From NCBI RefSeq assembly GCF_033097485.1, contig NZ_AP028634.1:1789126-1853125 (forward strand): 64,000 nt of DNA, given 5' to 3'. Positions 17,785 to 25,593 of the stretch are shown one piece after another. The notes under the pieces are model-generated. The model made no database searches. It saw only the letters and a list, made by a program, of their open reading frames with translations, and was not told where the DNA came from. The DNA comes from Pyrofollis japonicus (GTDB lineage Archaea > Thermoproteota > Thermoprotei_A > Sulfolobales > Pyrodictiaceae). The stretch's first letter is position 1, and each line of letters starts with the position of its first letter. A program made the translations under genes and the position numbers.

Positions 17785-18414
17785 TTAGTGTCTCCTAGGT
17801 CTAAACTCGAAAGCCTCTGGAGGCTCTGGTAGATCTTGATCTGGCCTTAGTTTTCCTTGTTCGCGTAGAATTTCCCTTGTTAGTACCCAGTATGTTAAGG
17901 CAAGGCTTCTCCTACCCTTATTGTTGACCGGGATTACTAAGTCAATGTTGTCGATTCTGTTATCGGTGTCTGCAAGGGCTACGACTGGTATACCCATCCT
18001 GGCAGCCTCGTCTACCGCTTGGCTGTCAGCCCTCGGATCACTTACAACTATTACGTCTGGCTCGAGATACCATTCAAGGCTTGGGTTTGTGAATGTACCG
18101 GGCATTATTCTGCCAAGGACAGTCTTGCAGCCAACATATGTGCAGAATTTCTGCACAGGTTTTTGCGCATACTGTCTTACGGCTACAGCAACTATTTTTT
18201 GCGGCTCGAATCTTGATAGGAACTTTGCCGCTATTCGAAGTCTTTCGTCAGTCTTTCGTATATCGAGTATGTAGAGGCCGTCTGGTCTTACTCTATAGAC
18301 GAAGCGCCTCATGTAAGCAGTGCAGATATGGGTACCTATGTGCATACCCGATGATAAATATCTCTCAAGCGGTAGTAGCAGCTCTATCGATTCCCTTGTC
18401 TGCTCCGCACTCAT
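17785..18414 (-). CDS. rps2: Small ribosomal subunit protein uS2
   Basis: 209 aa from ATG at 18414 (MSAEQTRES). An in-frame extension to 18513 encodes a Cys-rich, unconserved stretch and is unlikely to be translated. [71 protein letters not shown] and [10 protein letters not shown] are typical of archaeal uS2. A TATA-like CATATTTAG near 18454 gives it a promoter independent of the uS13-Rpo10 genes upstream. Confidence 0.96.
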   Translation of the reverse strand: MSAEQTRESIELLLPLERYLSSGMHIGTHICTAYMRRFVYRVRPDGLYILDIRKTDERLRIAAKFLSRFEPQKIVAVAVRQYAQKPVQKFCTYVGCKTVLGRIMPGTFTNPSLEWYLEPDVIVVSDPRADSQAVDEAARMGIPVVALADTDNRIDNIDLVIPVNNKGRRSLALTYWVLTREILREQGKLRPDQDLPEPPEAFEFRPRRH

Positions 18415-18605
18415 AGCCTCGCATCCCCTCTGCGAGAACATGCAACCGGGTCTAAATATGCATGATGCCCGACTCGCCCCAACGCAAAACAAGTACAACA
18501 ATCGTGGAAGCAAAGGAAGCTAAGAATATGAGTGAGGGAAGTAGAATGCTGAAAGAATATAACGACAAAACATGGAATAGTTGAAGAAGGGCAACGAGAG
18601 GTTAC

Positions 18606-18806
18606 TTAGAGTATTCTTTTGAAGCGACGTACCTCATATATTGCCGGCACATGAGCAAGCAAAGTCTTTCTGCAACAATATCTTTTCACACCAAGTTCGT
18701 CAAGGACTTTTTCTGGGTCCTCCCCATTTTTTACTCTTCTATAAAATTCCTCCCAGTATTGTGCTAGCGGTGCACCACACGTGAAACAACGTATTGGAAT
18801 TATCAA
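18606..18806 (-). CDS. rpo10: RNA polymerase subunit Rpo10 (RpoN)
   Basis: 66 aa from TTG at 18806, with AGGTGAT eight nt upstream. A longer reading to 18941 overlaps uS9 and is not needed. Zinc-bundle subunit with IIPIRCFTCGAPL, YCCRK and a typical length for archaeal Rpo10/eukaryotic Rpb10. It anchors the Rpo3-Rpo11 assembly platform, and Rpo3 is encoded in the same gene train. Confidence 0.95.
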   Translation of the reverse strand: MIIPIRCFTCGAPLAQYWEEFYRRVKNGEDPEKVLDELGVKRYCCRKTLLAHVPAIYEVRRFKRIL

Positions 18807-18813
18807 GCCTGTA

Positions 18814-19275
18814 TCACCTGTAGCTTTTTTGCCAACGTCTTCTAGCACTCCTGCGCATTGGCTTCTCTGGCTCTGTCTGCCTGGGGTCGCCCGATAACAT
18901 TGATCTATCATACTCCTCATATATCTTGCGGAGCGCTTCACTACCAGTATACGCTACAAGCCCACGCGCAATTGCCATTCGTACCGCATCTGCTTGGCTC
19001 ATATACCCGCCGCCGCGAACAGTTACACGAATATCGACACTGTTTGCTATATCCTCGCCCGCTAATAGGAGGGGCTCTATCATCTTCCACCTGGCCATTT
19101 CTATAGGCCATAGCTCTACCGGCACACCGTTTATCCATACGCGTCCCTTGCCGGGCTTGATCACTGCCCTGGCTATGCTTGTCTTACGCCTACCAGAAGC
19201 TACGACTATTCTCACCGGCTTCTCGGTTTGGAGATATGCCCCTAGCAGCCGAGGCCTTACTGCTTCGCTGCTCAT
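18814..19275 (-). CDS. rps9: Small ribosomal subunit protein uS9
   Basis: 153 aa. VASGRRKTSIARAVIKPGKGRVWINGVPVE and RGGGYMSQADAVRMAIARGL are diagnostic; the C-terminal RRRWQKSYR tail reaches the P-site tRNA in known ribosomes. The ATG overlaps the uL13 stop as ATGA. An N-terminal extension of about 20 residues precedes the conserved core. Confidence 0.97.
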   Translation of the reverse strand: MSSEAVRPRLLGAYLQTEKPVRIVVASGRRKTSIARAVIKPGKGRVWINGVPVELWPIEMARWKMIEPLLLAGEDIANSVDIRVTVRGGGYMSQADAVRMAIARGLVAYTGSEALRKIYEEYDRSMLSGDPRQTEPEKPMRRSARRRWQKSYR

Positions 19276-19754
19276 TGCTTGCTAAGCACCCCCTTCCAGC
19301 CGAGCTTCTGAGCAAGTTCTCCGACACGTATAAACTTGTGTCCCAGCTTCCGGGCATCAGCGAACTCGAACTTTGTGAATTCTTTGCCCTGGAGCTCCTT
19401 GGGCACACCAATGTATACTTTGAGTCTACGTAGGGCTTCTCTACCCTTTTGCTTCTCTTTAGGAAGCATGCCTGCAACGGCCTTTCTTAGTATGAATATT
19501 GGCGAGCGTGGTCTGTGGGGGCCCCACTTATATGGATTTACGTGGACCTTTAGTTCCCACCATATTCTGTAACTCCTAAATACTCTTAGAGGGTCACCGC
19601 TTATGACTGCATTTTCGGCATTTACTACATAGACTCTGTAGCCTTCAAGCAACTTCTTTGCTACTGCAGCTGCAAGCCTTCCCAGCACCTGGTCCGATGC
19701 ATCAATGTAGAGTACTCTTTCAGGAGGTCTAGGAGCTTCCACTTTGACGCTCAT
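19272..19754 (-). CDS. rpl13: Large ribosomal subunit protein uL13
   Basis: 160 aa from ATG at 19754, with GGTGA five nt upstream; a TTG four codons earlier is less likely. LYIDASDQVLGRLAAAVAKKLLEG and VNAENAVISGDPLRVF, then RSPIFILRKAVAGMLPKEKQKGREAL, match archaeal uL13. It lies between eL18 and uS9 with a 13-bp gap and an ATGA overlap. Confidence 0.97.
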   Translation of the reverse strand: MSVKVEAPRPPERVLYIDASDQVLGRLAAAVAKKLLEGYRVYVVNAENAVISGDPLRVFRSYRIWWELKVHVNPYKWGPHRPRSPIFILRKAVAGMLPKEKQKGREALRRLKVYIGVPKELQGKEFTKFEFADARKLGHKFIRVGELAQKLGWKGVLSKQ

Positions 19755-19767
19755 GGTTTTCACCAAC

Positions 19768-20139
19768 TCATATTATGATTTTAATATTACTTCCACGCGG
19801 GTTCTCCTCTATGAGCTTAAGTACGTGAATAACACGGCCGCCAGCACTTGTTATCTTCCTTACGGCTTCCTCACTGAATGCTACCGCCGCGACGGTCACA
19901 GGATGATCTAAAGTCCCAGCGCCCAATACTTTGCCCGGAACAACTACTGTGTCACCGGGCTTCGTGTAGCGATTTATCTTGCTTATGTTCACCTCAATGC
20001 GCAATCTTCGTGGCCTATCAAGTAGCTCAGCAACGTATCGCCAGATAGGTGCCTTATACTTATTTGCAGCGCTTCTCAGCTTTCTGAGCGTCATCCTCAA
20101 TACTATATTCGTTGGCCCCGTTCTCTTGACGGCTTGCAT
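19768..20139 (-). CDS. rpl18e: Large ribosomal subunit protein eL18
   Basis: 123 aa. LRKLRSAANKYKAPIWRYVAELLDRPRRLRIEVNISKINRYTKPGDTVVVPGKVLGAG is characteristic. ATG at 20139 follows GGGGTGTGA. The gene lies between Rpo3 and uL13, the conserved archaeal order. Confidence 0.96.
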   Translation of the reverse strand: MQAVKRTGPTNIVLRMTLRKLRSAANKYKAPIWRYVAELLDRPRRLRIEVNISKINRYTKPGDTVVVPGKVLGAGTLDHPVTVAAVAFSEEAVRKITSAGGRVIHVLKLIEENPRGSNIKIII

Positions 20140-20153
20140 ACAGCGTCACACCC

Positions 20154-21014
20154 CTAGCTTTGCTCCCGGCGTAGCTCCCTAATCTGTGCTAGGAGGTTTT
20201 CAGCTTTCCTAGCCACCGCCTTAGCAGCCTCAATAAGTATTCGCTCAGGAGGAAGTGCACCAGTTGACTCTACTTTCAAAATATACTCTTTATCATTATA
20301 CGTCAGCTTTACACCCTTGGAGCATTTCCTTGTAATACACCAATAAAGACCAGATGTATTGATATCGTTCAATATCTTTATTCTACCCTGCTGCTTGGTC
20401 TTTATGATCTCCGCTATATCGGGGTAGCCCATTTCTATACATTTGAGGCATTCATTATCCATGTCGTTTATATTGAACTCTAGCTCAGGCACGTACCTAT
20501 GTGCCGCAACGCTTACCGGCATCCACTTTGCGTGTTCTTTTCCATAACCTAATCTGGCATACGCTTGTAAACGTAGGCGCTGATCAGGGGCCATTAAGAC
20601 TATAGGCATATTTTCATAAACAGGCTTCACATCGGGATCAGTTGCTTCAAGGTCTCCGCTATACACCATGCGTTCCTCATTGCCCGTTTCTATCTCTAAC
20701 CTTAGAACAGCGTAACAGTCGGGGTCACCGAGTCTAGCGTTTTGGCATTCCTCTGGCCGCTTATACTTCTCAAGAGCATCCTCGCTTGTGAGTGGTATCA
20801 TTGCGAGTCTATGAGCTATTATTTCGTCGTAGAGGACGGTGTTATTTTCAAATATTTCAACGTAGTCTATAGCCATCACAGGCACTTCAGTATAGCTTGC
20901 ACGCCGTATAGCATTTACGAGTGGTAACGGAATATTCTTCATATAAATGCGTATTATATTAGCTGTCTTGTCAAGAATGCAAATCTCCTTTCCATTTATC
21001 GCGCCAGAGGACAT
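20154..21014 (-). CDS. rpo3: RNA polymerase subunit Rpo3 (RpoD)
   Basis: 286 aa, the alpha-like platform subunit. IPLPLVNAIRRASYTEVPVMAIDYVEIFENNTVLYDEIIAHRLAMIPL is the N-terminal dimerisation domain. A ferredoxin-like insertion contains CLKCIEMGYPDI and WCITRKCSKG: four Cys plus neighbours, as in crenarchaeal Rpo3 proteins that hold an Fe-S cluster or disulfides. The domain returns with VESTGALPPERILIEAAKAVARKAENLL. In the train with uS11 and eL18. Confidence 0.95.
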   Translation of the reverse strand: MSSGAINGKEICILDKTANIIRIYMKNIPLPLVNAIRRASYTEVPVMAIDYVEIFENNTVLYDEIIAHRLAMIPLTSEDALEKYKRPEECQNARLGDPDCYAVLRLEIETGNEERMVYSGDLEATDPDVKPVYENMPIVLMAPDQRLRLQAYARLGYGKEHAKWMPVSVAAHRYVPELEFNINDMDNECLKCIEMGYPDIAEIIKTKQQGRIKILNDINTSGLYWCITRKCSKGVKLTYNDKEYILKVESTGALPPERILIEAAKAVARKAENLLAQIRELRREQS

Positions 21015-21096
21015 GGAACATATAACCTCTTAACTATACTATCAGGCCTAACAATCGATGTACGGATAAAGCTGCATAAGGTTGTAAAAAGCTGTT

Positions 21097-21498
21097 TTAG
21101 ACGCGGCGTCCTCTTCTGCCACCTGGCCTACGAGTAGTATCGTGTGGTATCGGCGTTACATCCTCAATTCTGCCGATAATGAACCCTGCTCTTGCAAGCG
21201 CTCTTATAGCTGCCTGAGCGCCAGGACCTGGTGTCTTTGGCCCATGTCCTCCCGGTGCACGCACCTTTATGTGGAGCGCAACTATGCCTTTCTCCATTGC
21301 TTCTTGAGCTACTCTGCTAGCAGCTAGCATTGCCGCGTATGGGCTCGGCTTTTCTCTATCAGCTTTTACGACCATGCCTCCGCTTGCTCTTGCTACTGTC
21401 TCTGCACCAGTAAGGTCTGTTATATGGATAATTGTATTGTTGTAGCTTGAGTATATGTGGGCAACACCCCACTTGATCTCACGCGCTGAAAATGCCAT
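21097..21498 (-). CDS. rps11: Small ribosomal subunit protein uS11
   Basis: 133 aa from ATG at 21498, 5 nt after GGAGGTGA; an overlapping GTG three codons earlier sits within the [53 protein letters not shown] and the C-terminal [19 protein letters not shown] are diagnostic of archaeal uS11. Confidence 0.97.
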   Translation of the reverse strand: MAFSAREIKWGVAHIYSSYNNTIIHITDLTGAETVARASGGMVVKADREKPSPYAAMLAASRVAQEAMEKGIVALHIKVRAPGGHGPKTPGPGAQAAIRALARAGFIIGRIEDVTPIPHDTTRRPGGRRGRRV

Positions 21499-21520
21499 GG
21501 GCTTCACCTCCCCTCGTTAA

Positions 21521-22051
21521 TCACTGAGCCTGTGATTCGGATGTACCTTCTTCTTGGACAAGACGTGCTCTAAGAGGGCTTGTGGGTGCATAATCTATAA
21601 GGTCTTCTTCGTGCCTCTTAACAAGGTAGCCAGGGCTTCTTATACGCCTCCCGGCAAGGGCTATATGGCCGTGAACGATTAATTGACGGGCCTCGTAGAT
21701 TGAGCGTGCCAGCCCTTTCTTATAGACTATTGTTTGGAGGCGCCTCTCAAGGAAGTGCTCGGCTGTTAGCCCGAGAACGTCGTCTAGCGTAGCATTTTCT
21801 GGCAACACACCGAGTTCGTAGAGTTTTGAAAGAAGCAGTTTTGCTTGCTTCTCCCTCGCCTCCGGCGAGAGAGCTAGTAGACTTCGCGCACGATGCCTGA
21901 AGTACCTAGCTAGTGTCTCTAGCTTCCAAAGCTCCCTCTTGTTTCTTAGACCATACTTACCAAGGAGTTCTATTTCGCGAACGAGACGCTCCTTAATCCA
22001 AGGATGCCTAGGACCAACCCAGGTTTTTCTAGGCTTTTTCGGATCACCCAT
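21521..22051 (-). CDS. rps4: Small ribosomal subunit protein uS4
   Basis: 176 aa. [41 protein letters not shown] opens it, and the S4 RNA-binding motif [43 protein letters not shown] spans about 105-150. ATG follows GGGTGA at 7 nt. A 30S assembly primary binder. A short Ser/Gln-rich tail ends the protein. Confidence 0.97.
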   Translation of the reverse strand: MGDPKKPRKTWVGPRHPWIKERLVREIELLGKYGLRNKRELWKLETLARYFRHRARSLLALSPEAREKQAKLLLSKLYELGVLPENATLDDVLGLTAEHFLERRLQTIVYKKGLARSIYEARQLIVHGHIALAGRRIRSPGYLVKRHEEDLIDYAPTSPLRARLVQEEGTSESQAQ

Positions 22052-22070
22052 ACATGTTCACCCTTTACCG

Positions 22071-22520
22071 CTACCTGCTCCTTTTCACACCAATAGTCAT
22101 GCCGAGGCGACCTGTCGTAGCTGTTCTCTGACCGCGCACTTTGAGTCCTAGTGCATGGCGTATACCTCTCCAGCTCTTTATCCTCTTCTCCCTCTCTATA
22201 TCGCGACGAGCATAGTATATCAAGTCAGCACCGACGAGGTGTATATCTTTACCGGTTTCGTAATCCTTACGCCTATTAAGCATCCATACGGGAACGCCTA
22301 CAGCTAATGGATTGGAAAGTGCGCTCTCAATTTTTTCTATCTCGGTATCTGTTAAGAAGCCTATTCTCTTATGCGGGTCTATACCTAGTAGACGGCAGAG
22401 AGTGAGCGCTAAGTTTACTCCAACTCCCTTAATCCTGGCCAGTCCATAAGGTACCTTTAGATCGCCCGGAATATCCGTTCCAGCTATCCTAACGATGTAA
22501 CGATACTGCTGCTCGCTCAG
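22071..22520 (-). CDS. rps13: Small ribosomal subunit protein uS13, apparent CTG start
   Basis: 149 aa when read from CTG at 22518-22520. The conserved N-terminus (SEQQYRYIVRIAGTDIPGDLK) lies entirely upstream of the first ATG (22283). The frame from the preceding TGA (22587-22589) to that ATG contains no ATG, GTG or TTG. GAGGTGGT (22526-22533) ends 5 nt before the CTG, and a TATA box at 22572-22581 predicts a transcript start near 22551, leaving a 30-nt leader. GLARIKGVGVNLALTLCRLLG and the RIKSWRGIRHALGLKVRGQRT tail identify uS13. First gene of the ribosomal/polymerase train. Confidence 0.93.
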   Translation of the reverse strand: MSEQQYRYIVRIAGTDIPGDLKVPYGLARIKGVGVNLALTLCRLLGIDPHKRIGFLTDTEIEKIESALSNPLAVGVPVWMLNRRKDYETGKDIHLVGADLIYYARRDIEREKRIKSWRGIRHALGLKVRGQRTATTGRLGMTIGVKRSR

Positions 22521-22525
22521 CCCGT

Positions 22526-22533
22526 ACCACCTC
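22526..22533 (-). promoter_or_regulatory. Shine-Dalgarno deciding the CTG start of rps13
   Basis: GAGGTGGT on the minus strand, then ACGGG, then CTG. The core GAGGTG matches the archaeal anti-SD. No other candidate start codon lies within reach, so it decides the start call. Confidence 0.7.
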
Positions 22534-22571
22534 GCTACCCAAACCCGCTGAAAGCCTACACAGACCCCCGC

Positions 22572-22581
22572 TATAAATAAA
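22572..22581 (-). promoter_or_regulatory. TATA box of the uS13 gene train
   Basis: TTTATTTATA on the minus strand, directly after the candidate sRNA (its D box ends at 22587). Expected transcription start near 22551, about 30 nt ahead of the CTG start. Confidence 0.6.
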
Positions 22582-22583
22582 GC

Positions 22584-22651
22584 TGCTCAGCCGCCACGGT
22601 AGGCATCAAAGCCCTTCCAAGGGCTCATATGGGCAAGTCTTCATCATAGCA
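22584..22651 (-). ncRNA. Candidate C/D box guide sRNA
   Basis: On the minus strand: C box ATGATGA (22641-22647), 12-nt guide AGACTTGCCCAT, D' ATGA (22625-22628), a short GC-rich self-complementary spacer, C' TTGATGC (22603-22609), 12-nt guide CTACCGTGGCGG, D box CTGA (22587-22590). The two exact 12-nt spacings fit archaeal dual-guide sRNAs that direct 2'-O-methylation. TAATATAG at about 22674-22681 is a TATA box about 26 nt before the predicted 5' end. D' is imperfect. Predicted targets read ATGGGCAAGTCT and CCGCCACGGTAG; I cannot search for them. Confidence 0.6.
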
Positions 22652-22673
22652 GGGCAGAAAAGTGTGCTTACAC

Positions 22674-22681
22674 CTATATTA
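22674..22681 (-). promoter_or_regulatory. TATA box of the candidate sRNA
   Basis: TAATATAG on the minus strand, about 26 nt before the C box region. Its spacing fits a transcript beginning at about 22651. Confidence 0.5.
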
Positions 22682-22729
22682 GTTAGTTGCCGCCAATAAC
22701 GCAGGAGAAGAAAGGACAGTGGACCGGCT

Positions 22730-22804
22730 TGGTGCCGCCGCGGGGATTCGAACCCCGGACCGCCCGGTCTTCAGCCGGGCGCTCTCCCGCTGAGCTACGG
22801 CGGC
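22730..22804 (-). tRNA. tRNA-Phe (GAA)
   Basis: Full cloverleaf on the minus strand: acceptor GCCGCCG/CGGCGGC, D arm GCTC...GAGC, anticodon stem CCCGG with loop CTGAAGA (anticodon GAA), T arm CGGGG-TTCGAAT-CCCCG, discriminator A. The CCA is encoded (22730-22732). No intron. Confidence 0.97.
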
Positions 22805-22997
22805 ACCCCCGTGGAAGACTCACAATAGTACAACCCCTTCTTAAGACTTTATCCCTAAACAACATAGTTTTTGTTAAGTGAGGCTCAGATTTTCCGGCTC
22901 TCTTCATCCTCTTCGAGAGTCGAGAGACCCTCTTCTCAGCACCACCAAGGCAAATATACCCCCTGTGCTGGGTATAAGCTATCTTCACGTGGAGAGC

Positions 22998-23076
22998 GCG
23001 GCGGTCGTCTAGCCTGGACTAGGACGCCGGCCTTCCAAGCCGGTGATCCCGGGTTCAAATCCCGGCCGCCGCACCA
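22998..23076 (+). tRNA. tRNA-Gly (TCC)
   Basis: Acceptor GCGGCGG/CCGCCGC, anticodon stem CCGGC/GCCGG with loop CTTCCAA (TCC), T arm CCGGG-TTCAAAT-CCCGG, discriminator A, encoded CCA. GTATAAGC about 25 nt upstream is a fitting TATA box. No intron. Confidence 0.97.
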
Positions 23077-23173
23077 ACCCCTACTCTATATCTCCAACTC
23101 AATTCTAATTCTTTCGGGACCAGGCGTCTCTTGAACGGGCTCTTAAGTTTCAGCTTGCTCTGCCAGCAGCCCA

Positions 23174-23180
23174 TTAAATA
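23174..23180 (+). promoter_or_regulatory. TATA box of the HerA-like gene (leaderless)
   Basis: TTAAATA centred 26 nt before the ATG at 23203, so the mRNA probably begins at or next to the start codon. No Shine-Dalgarno is present. Confidence 0.55.
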
Positions 23181-23202
23181 GTGCACTTCTTTCTGGGCAT
23201 AC

Positions 23203-24636
23203 ATGTTCCGAGTTCACCGTAAACGCTATTTCTGTGTCAAAGGGTATTCGAAGAAATTTTATGACGTTTTACAACTGTACTATAACGTTCTTAGAAGTCA
23301 CAACGCCCAATACATCTACTTGTGCAAGAAGGGTTCATGTTATTCCTACATAGAGGCTGATGCATCTATTCCGCGCGCACTTCTAGAGGCACCGGGACTC
23401 GAAATCGAAGAAGTACGTGATATCAAGAAATGCAGTAACGGGTTATTGCTGTTCCCAGAGCCCAGCGAAGAAGCATTCCTTAGAGCTAACTATATCGAAA
23501 AAGGAGAGTATAGAAGTAAACAATGCATAAGGCTTGGAAGGGCCGGCGATAGGCACGCCTGTGTTGATATCAAAGATGTTACACGTCATGTTCTTATAGT
23601 AGGATCCACAGGATCAGGTAAAACTCATACCGCCGCAAGATTAGCTTACTGTTTAAACAACTACGATACAAGCGTTATAATACTGGACTGGCATGGCGAG
23701 TACGAGCGCATATTAAGCAGGCTGGCGAAGAACAACCAAAGAGGCAACATCATAGGCTACTCCTATCCACACTTGCCTAAGCTACCGCTTATTAGCGATA
23801 TATTCCCCCTAGAAGTTTCTCTTGAAATACTTGAACGCATACTTAATCTAAGTATATATCAATCTTCATTACTGGGGGCAATACTTCTAACCATTTATCG
23901 GAAGGGTATAAATGCTAATGATTTAAAGAAAGCCGAGTCCACTATAGGTTCACGCATGTTAGAGTCAATATCGAATATGGTACGCGCCAAAAAGGACTCT
24001 GACGTTGATTTATATTATCTCTATGAGCTTCTGTTGCACCTATACGAAGAACTAGCTCAAGACTATTCTGTTTCGAGGGCTGAGAGAGAGATCTGGGCAG
24101 CGCTAATAAGGAGGATACAATCACTGATTGCTAGCGGATTCCATGAACTATTTACTATTTACGGGAAACCACCCATTAATTCTATATATAATAAAAACAT
24201 AATTATATATGATTTGAGCTCAATATATTCTGCGAAAATTAGAAGGCTTTACGCATACTACCTCCTATATACTTTGTTTTTCTATAAAATTAACACAAAA
24301 AATGATATTAACAATGTAGCAGTAGTCGTGGAAGAAGCACACAATCTACTAGACCTAGACATTGTCCCCATTATCTTACAAGAAGCCCGTAAATACAATC
24401 TCGGCCTAATAGTGGTGACACACTCTCCGTCGCAGCTTCCACTGGTAGCACAAGCCAACTTAAACACATTAATCATACATAGACTTATTGGAGAAAACGA
24501 TATCAATTTTATCAAAACAATTATTGATTTAAGGGAATTTTATGAAATAATCACAAAGTTAGAGCCATCAGAAGCACTACTTATAACTAATCAAGCTAAA
24601 GAAATCGTTACAATAAGCCTCAGTGACAATTGTTAG
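23203..24636 (+). CDS. HerA-like P-loop ATPase (DUF87)
   Basis: 477 aa. Walker A GSTGSGKT at 134-141, SVIILDWHGEYERIL after it, Walker B VAVVVEEAHN (about 379-388), and the VTHSPSQLPLVAQANLNTLIIHRL segment typical of HerA/FtsK-type DNA-pumping ATPases. The first ~120 residues are Tyr/Cys-rich and unrecognised, not the usual HerA beta-barrel. No nurA nuclease is adjacent. The 3' half is markedly more A+T-rich than its surroundings. Followed 88 bp later by a winged-helix gene; both lie between tRNA genes. The ATPase call is secure; a DNA-processing role is inferred. Confidence 0.8.
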   Translation: MFRVHRKRYFCVKGYSKKFYDVLQLYYNVLRSHNAQYIYLCKKGSCYSYIEADASIPRALLEAPGLEIEEVRDIKKCSNGLLLFPEPSEEAFLRANYIEKGEYRSKQCIRLGRAGDRHACVDIKDVTRHVLIVGSTGSGKTHTAARLAYCLNNYDTSVIILDWHGEYERILSRLAKNNQRGNIIGYSYPHLPKLPLISDIFPLEVSLEILERILNLSIYQSSLLGAILLTIYRKGINANDLKKAESTIGSRMLESISNMVRAKKDSDVDLYYLYELLLHLYEELAQDYSVSRAEREIWAALIRRIQSLIASGFHELFTIYGKPPINSIYNKNIIIYDLSSIYSAKIRRLYAYYLLYTLFFYKINTKNDINNVAVVVEEAHNLLDLDIVPIILQEARKYNLGLIVVTHSPSQLPLVAQANLNTLIIHRLIGENDINFIKTIIDLREFYEIITKLEPSEALLITNQAKEIVTISLSDNC

Positions 24637-24660
24637 CATCAACAATGCCCGTAGTAAAAC

Positions 24661-24670
24661 CGTTTAAATA
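24661..24670 (+). promoter_or_regulatory. TATA box of the winged-helix gene
   Basis: CGTTTAAATA, about 60 nt before ATG 24725, leaving a leader of about 30 nt that contains GTGGGAG just before the ATG. It shows the gene has its own promoter rather than relying on the upstream ATPase. Confidence 0.5.
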
Positions 24671-24724
24671 TTGAAAGCAGCCAGAATATGAAGAACGGTA
24701 AGTGAAAGAAACGAGAGTGGGAGA

Positions 24725-25282
24725 ATGAGCATTGAAACGTTAACGGATTCTAAAAGACGACTACTTAGACTCGTTGCCGAGAAAAAAGAAGTAGAAATCT
24801 CGACACTCGCAAGAGAAGTTGGTCTAAGGCCATCAACCGTAAGAAAATATGTAGCTGAACTCGAAAAAATGGGGCTTGTCGAAAAAATAGGCAATACAGT
24901 ACGAATCACTGATACAGCACTAAAGCTTCTAACCAAAGAAGAAAAAGAAGAAAAGAAAGAAGAAGTTAGAGCAGAAGAATTCGAGTTCTCAGACGAAGCG
25001 CCGAAATCGTCAGCTCAAATTATTGAACCATTCTATTTCATATATAAAGGTAACCTCGTACCTCTCAGAATTAAAGATGCTCGTCAACTAGCAGCAGCAA
25101 TAGTTTACGGACTTATAGAGCCCGAAGAACTAAGCTACGTATTAAAGACAGGATATCTGACTACATGGCTTAGCCAAGTCCTTAAAGAAGATGAGCTTGC
25201 AAAACAACTAGAGGAATTAAAAGGACTTGAACCTCCTCAGCTCCTCGACGAAGCTGTACGAATAATGAAGAAATTCTTGTAG
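24725..25282 (+). CDS. Winged-helix DNA-binding protein with C-terminal helical domain
   Basis: 185 aa. Residues about 5-70 form a MarR/ArsR-like winged helix (EISTLAREVGLRPSTVRKYVAELEKMGLVEKIGNTVRIT). A highly charged linker (KEEKEEKKEEVRAEEFEF) follows. The C-terminal ~90 residues, with LKTGYLTTWLSQVLKEDELAKQLEEL, form a helical module resembling small stress-linked GxLxxWLxxVLxDxxLA domains (inference). Probably a transcription factor sensing something through the C-terminal domain. A T-run downstream (25354-25359) may end transcription. Confidence 0.75.
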   Translation: MSIETLTDSKRRLLRLVAEKKEVEISTLAREVGLRPSTVRKYVAELEKMGLVEKIGNTVRITDTALKLLTKEEKEEKKEEVRAEEFEFSDEAPKSSAQIIEPFYFIYKGNLVPLRIKDARQLAAAIVYGLIEPEELSYVLKTGYLTTWLSQVLKEDELAKQLEELKGLEPPQLLDEAVRIMKKFL

Positions 25283-25350
25283 CCTCTATCCCTATAGTCT
25301 GATTAATTTTAAGCCACGAATAAGAATTGGGTTCGCGTTATCAAATTCAG

Positions 25351-25360
25351 TTCTTTTTTA
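25351..25360 (+). terminator. T-rich transcription stop after the winged-helix gene
   Basis: TTCTTTTTTA about 70 bp after the stop codon, the longest T-run nearby. Archaeal RNA polymerase ends on T-tracts without needing a hairpin. Confidence 0.35.
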
Positions 25361-25384
25361 CATGCACTAAGGCGTTACCGAGAT

Positions 25385-25472
25385 TGGTGCGGGGGGTGGG
25401 ATTTGAACCCACGCCGGCCTACGCCAGCGGGTCTTAAGCCCGCCCCCTTTGACCTGGCTCGGGCACCCCCGC
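25385..25472 (-). tRNA. tRNA-Leu (TAA)
   Basis: Class II tRNA on the minus strand: acceptor GCGGGGG pairing CCCCCGC, anticodon stem GCGGG/CCCGC with loop CTTAAGA (TAA), a long variable arm (TGGCGTAGGCCGGC), T arm GTGGG-TTCAAAT-CCCAC, discriminator A and encoded CCA. It differs from the tRNA-Leu (TAG) gene at 27698 at only two positions. Confidence 0.96.
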
Positions 25473-25593
25473 ACCATTCCCAGACTTATGATACTAAAGG
25501 GTCAGCCTATCTAAAGCCTTATTGCAAAGAGCTGCAAGGAAAAGAACAAACCTAGGCAAAAATCATTACTAATCAATACCTTATTAAGTCAAA

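Noticed and set aside
18415-18513. 33-residue N-terminal extension of uS2
   Set aside because: Cys-rich and unconserved; a TATA element and SD place the start at 18414.
22683-23134. Frames on both strands over the tRNA-Phe and tRNA-Gly genes
   Set aside because: They read through complete tRNA genes; no protein family is visible.
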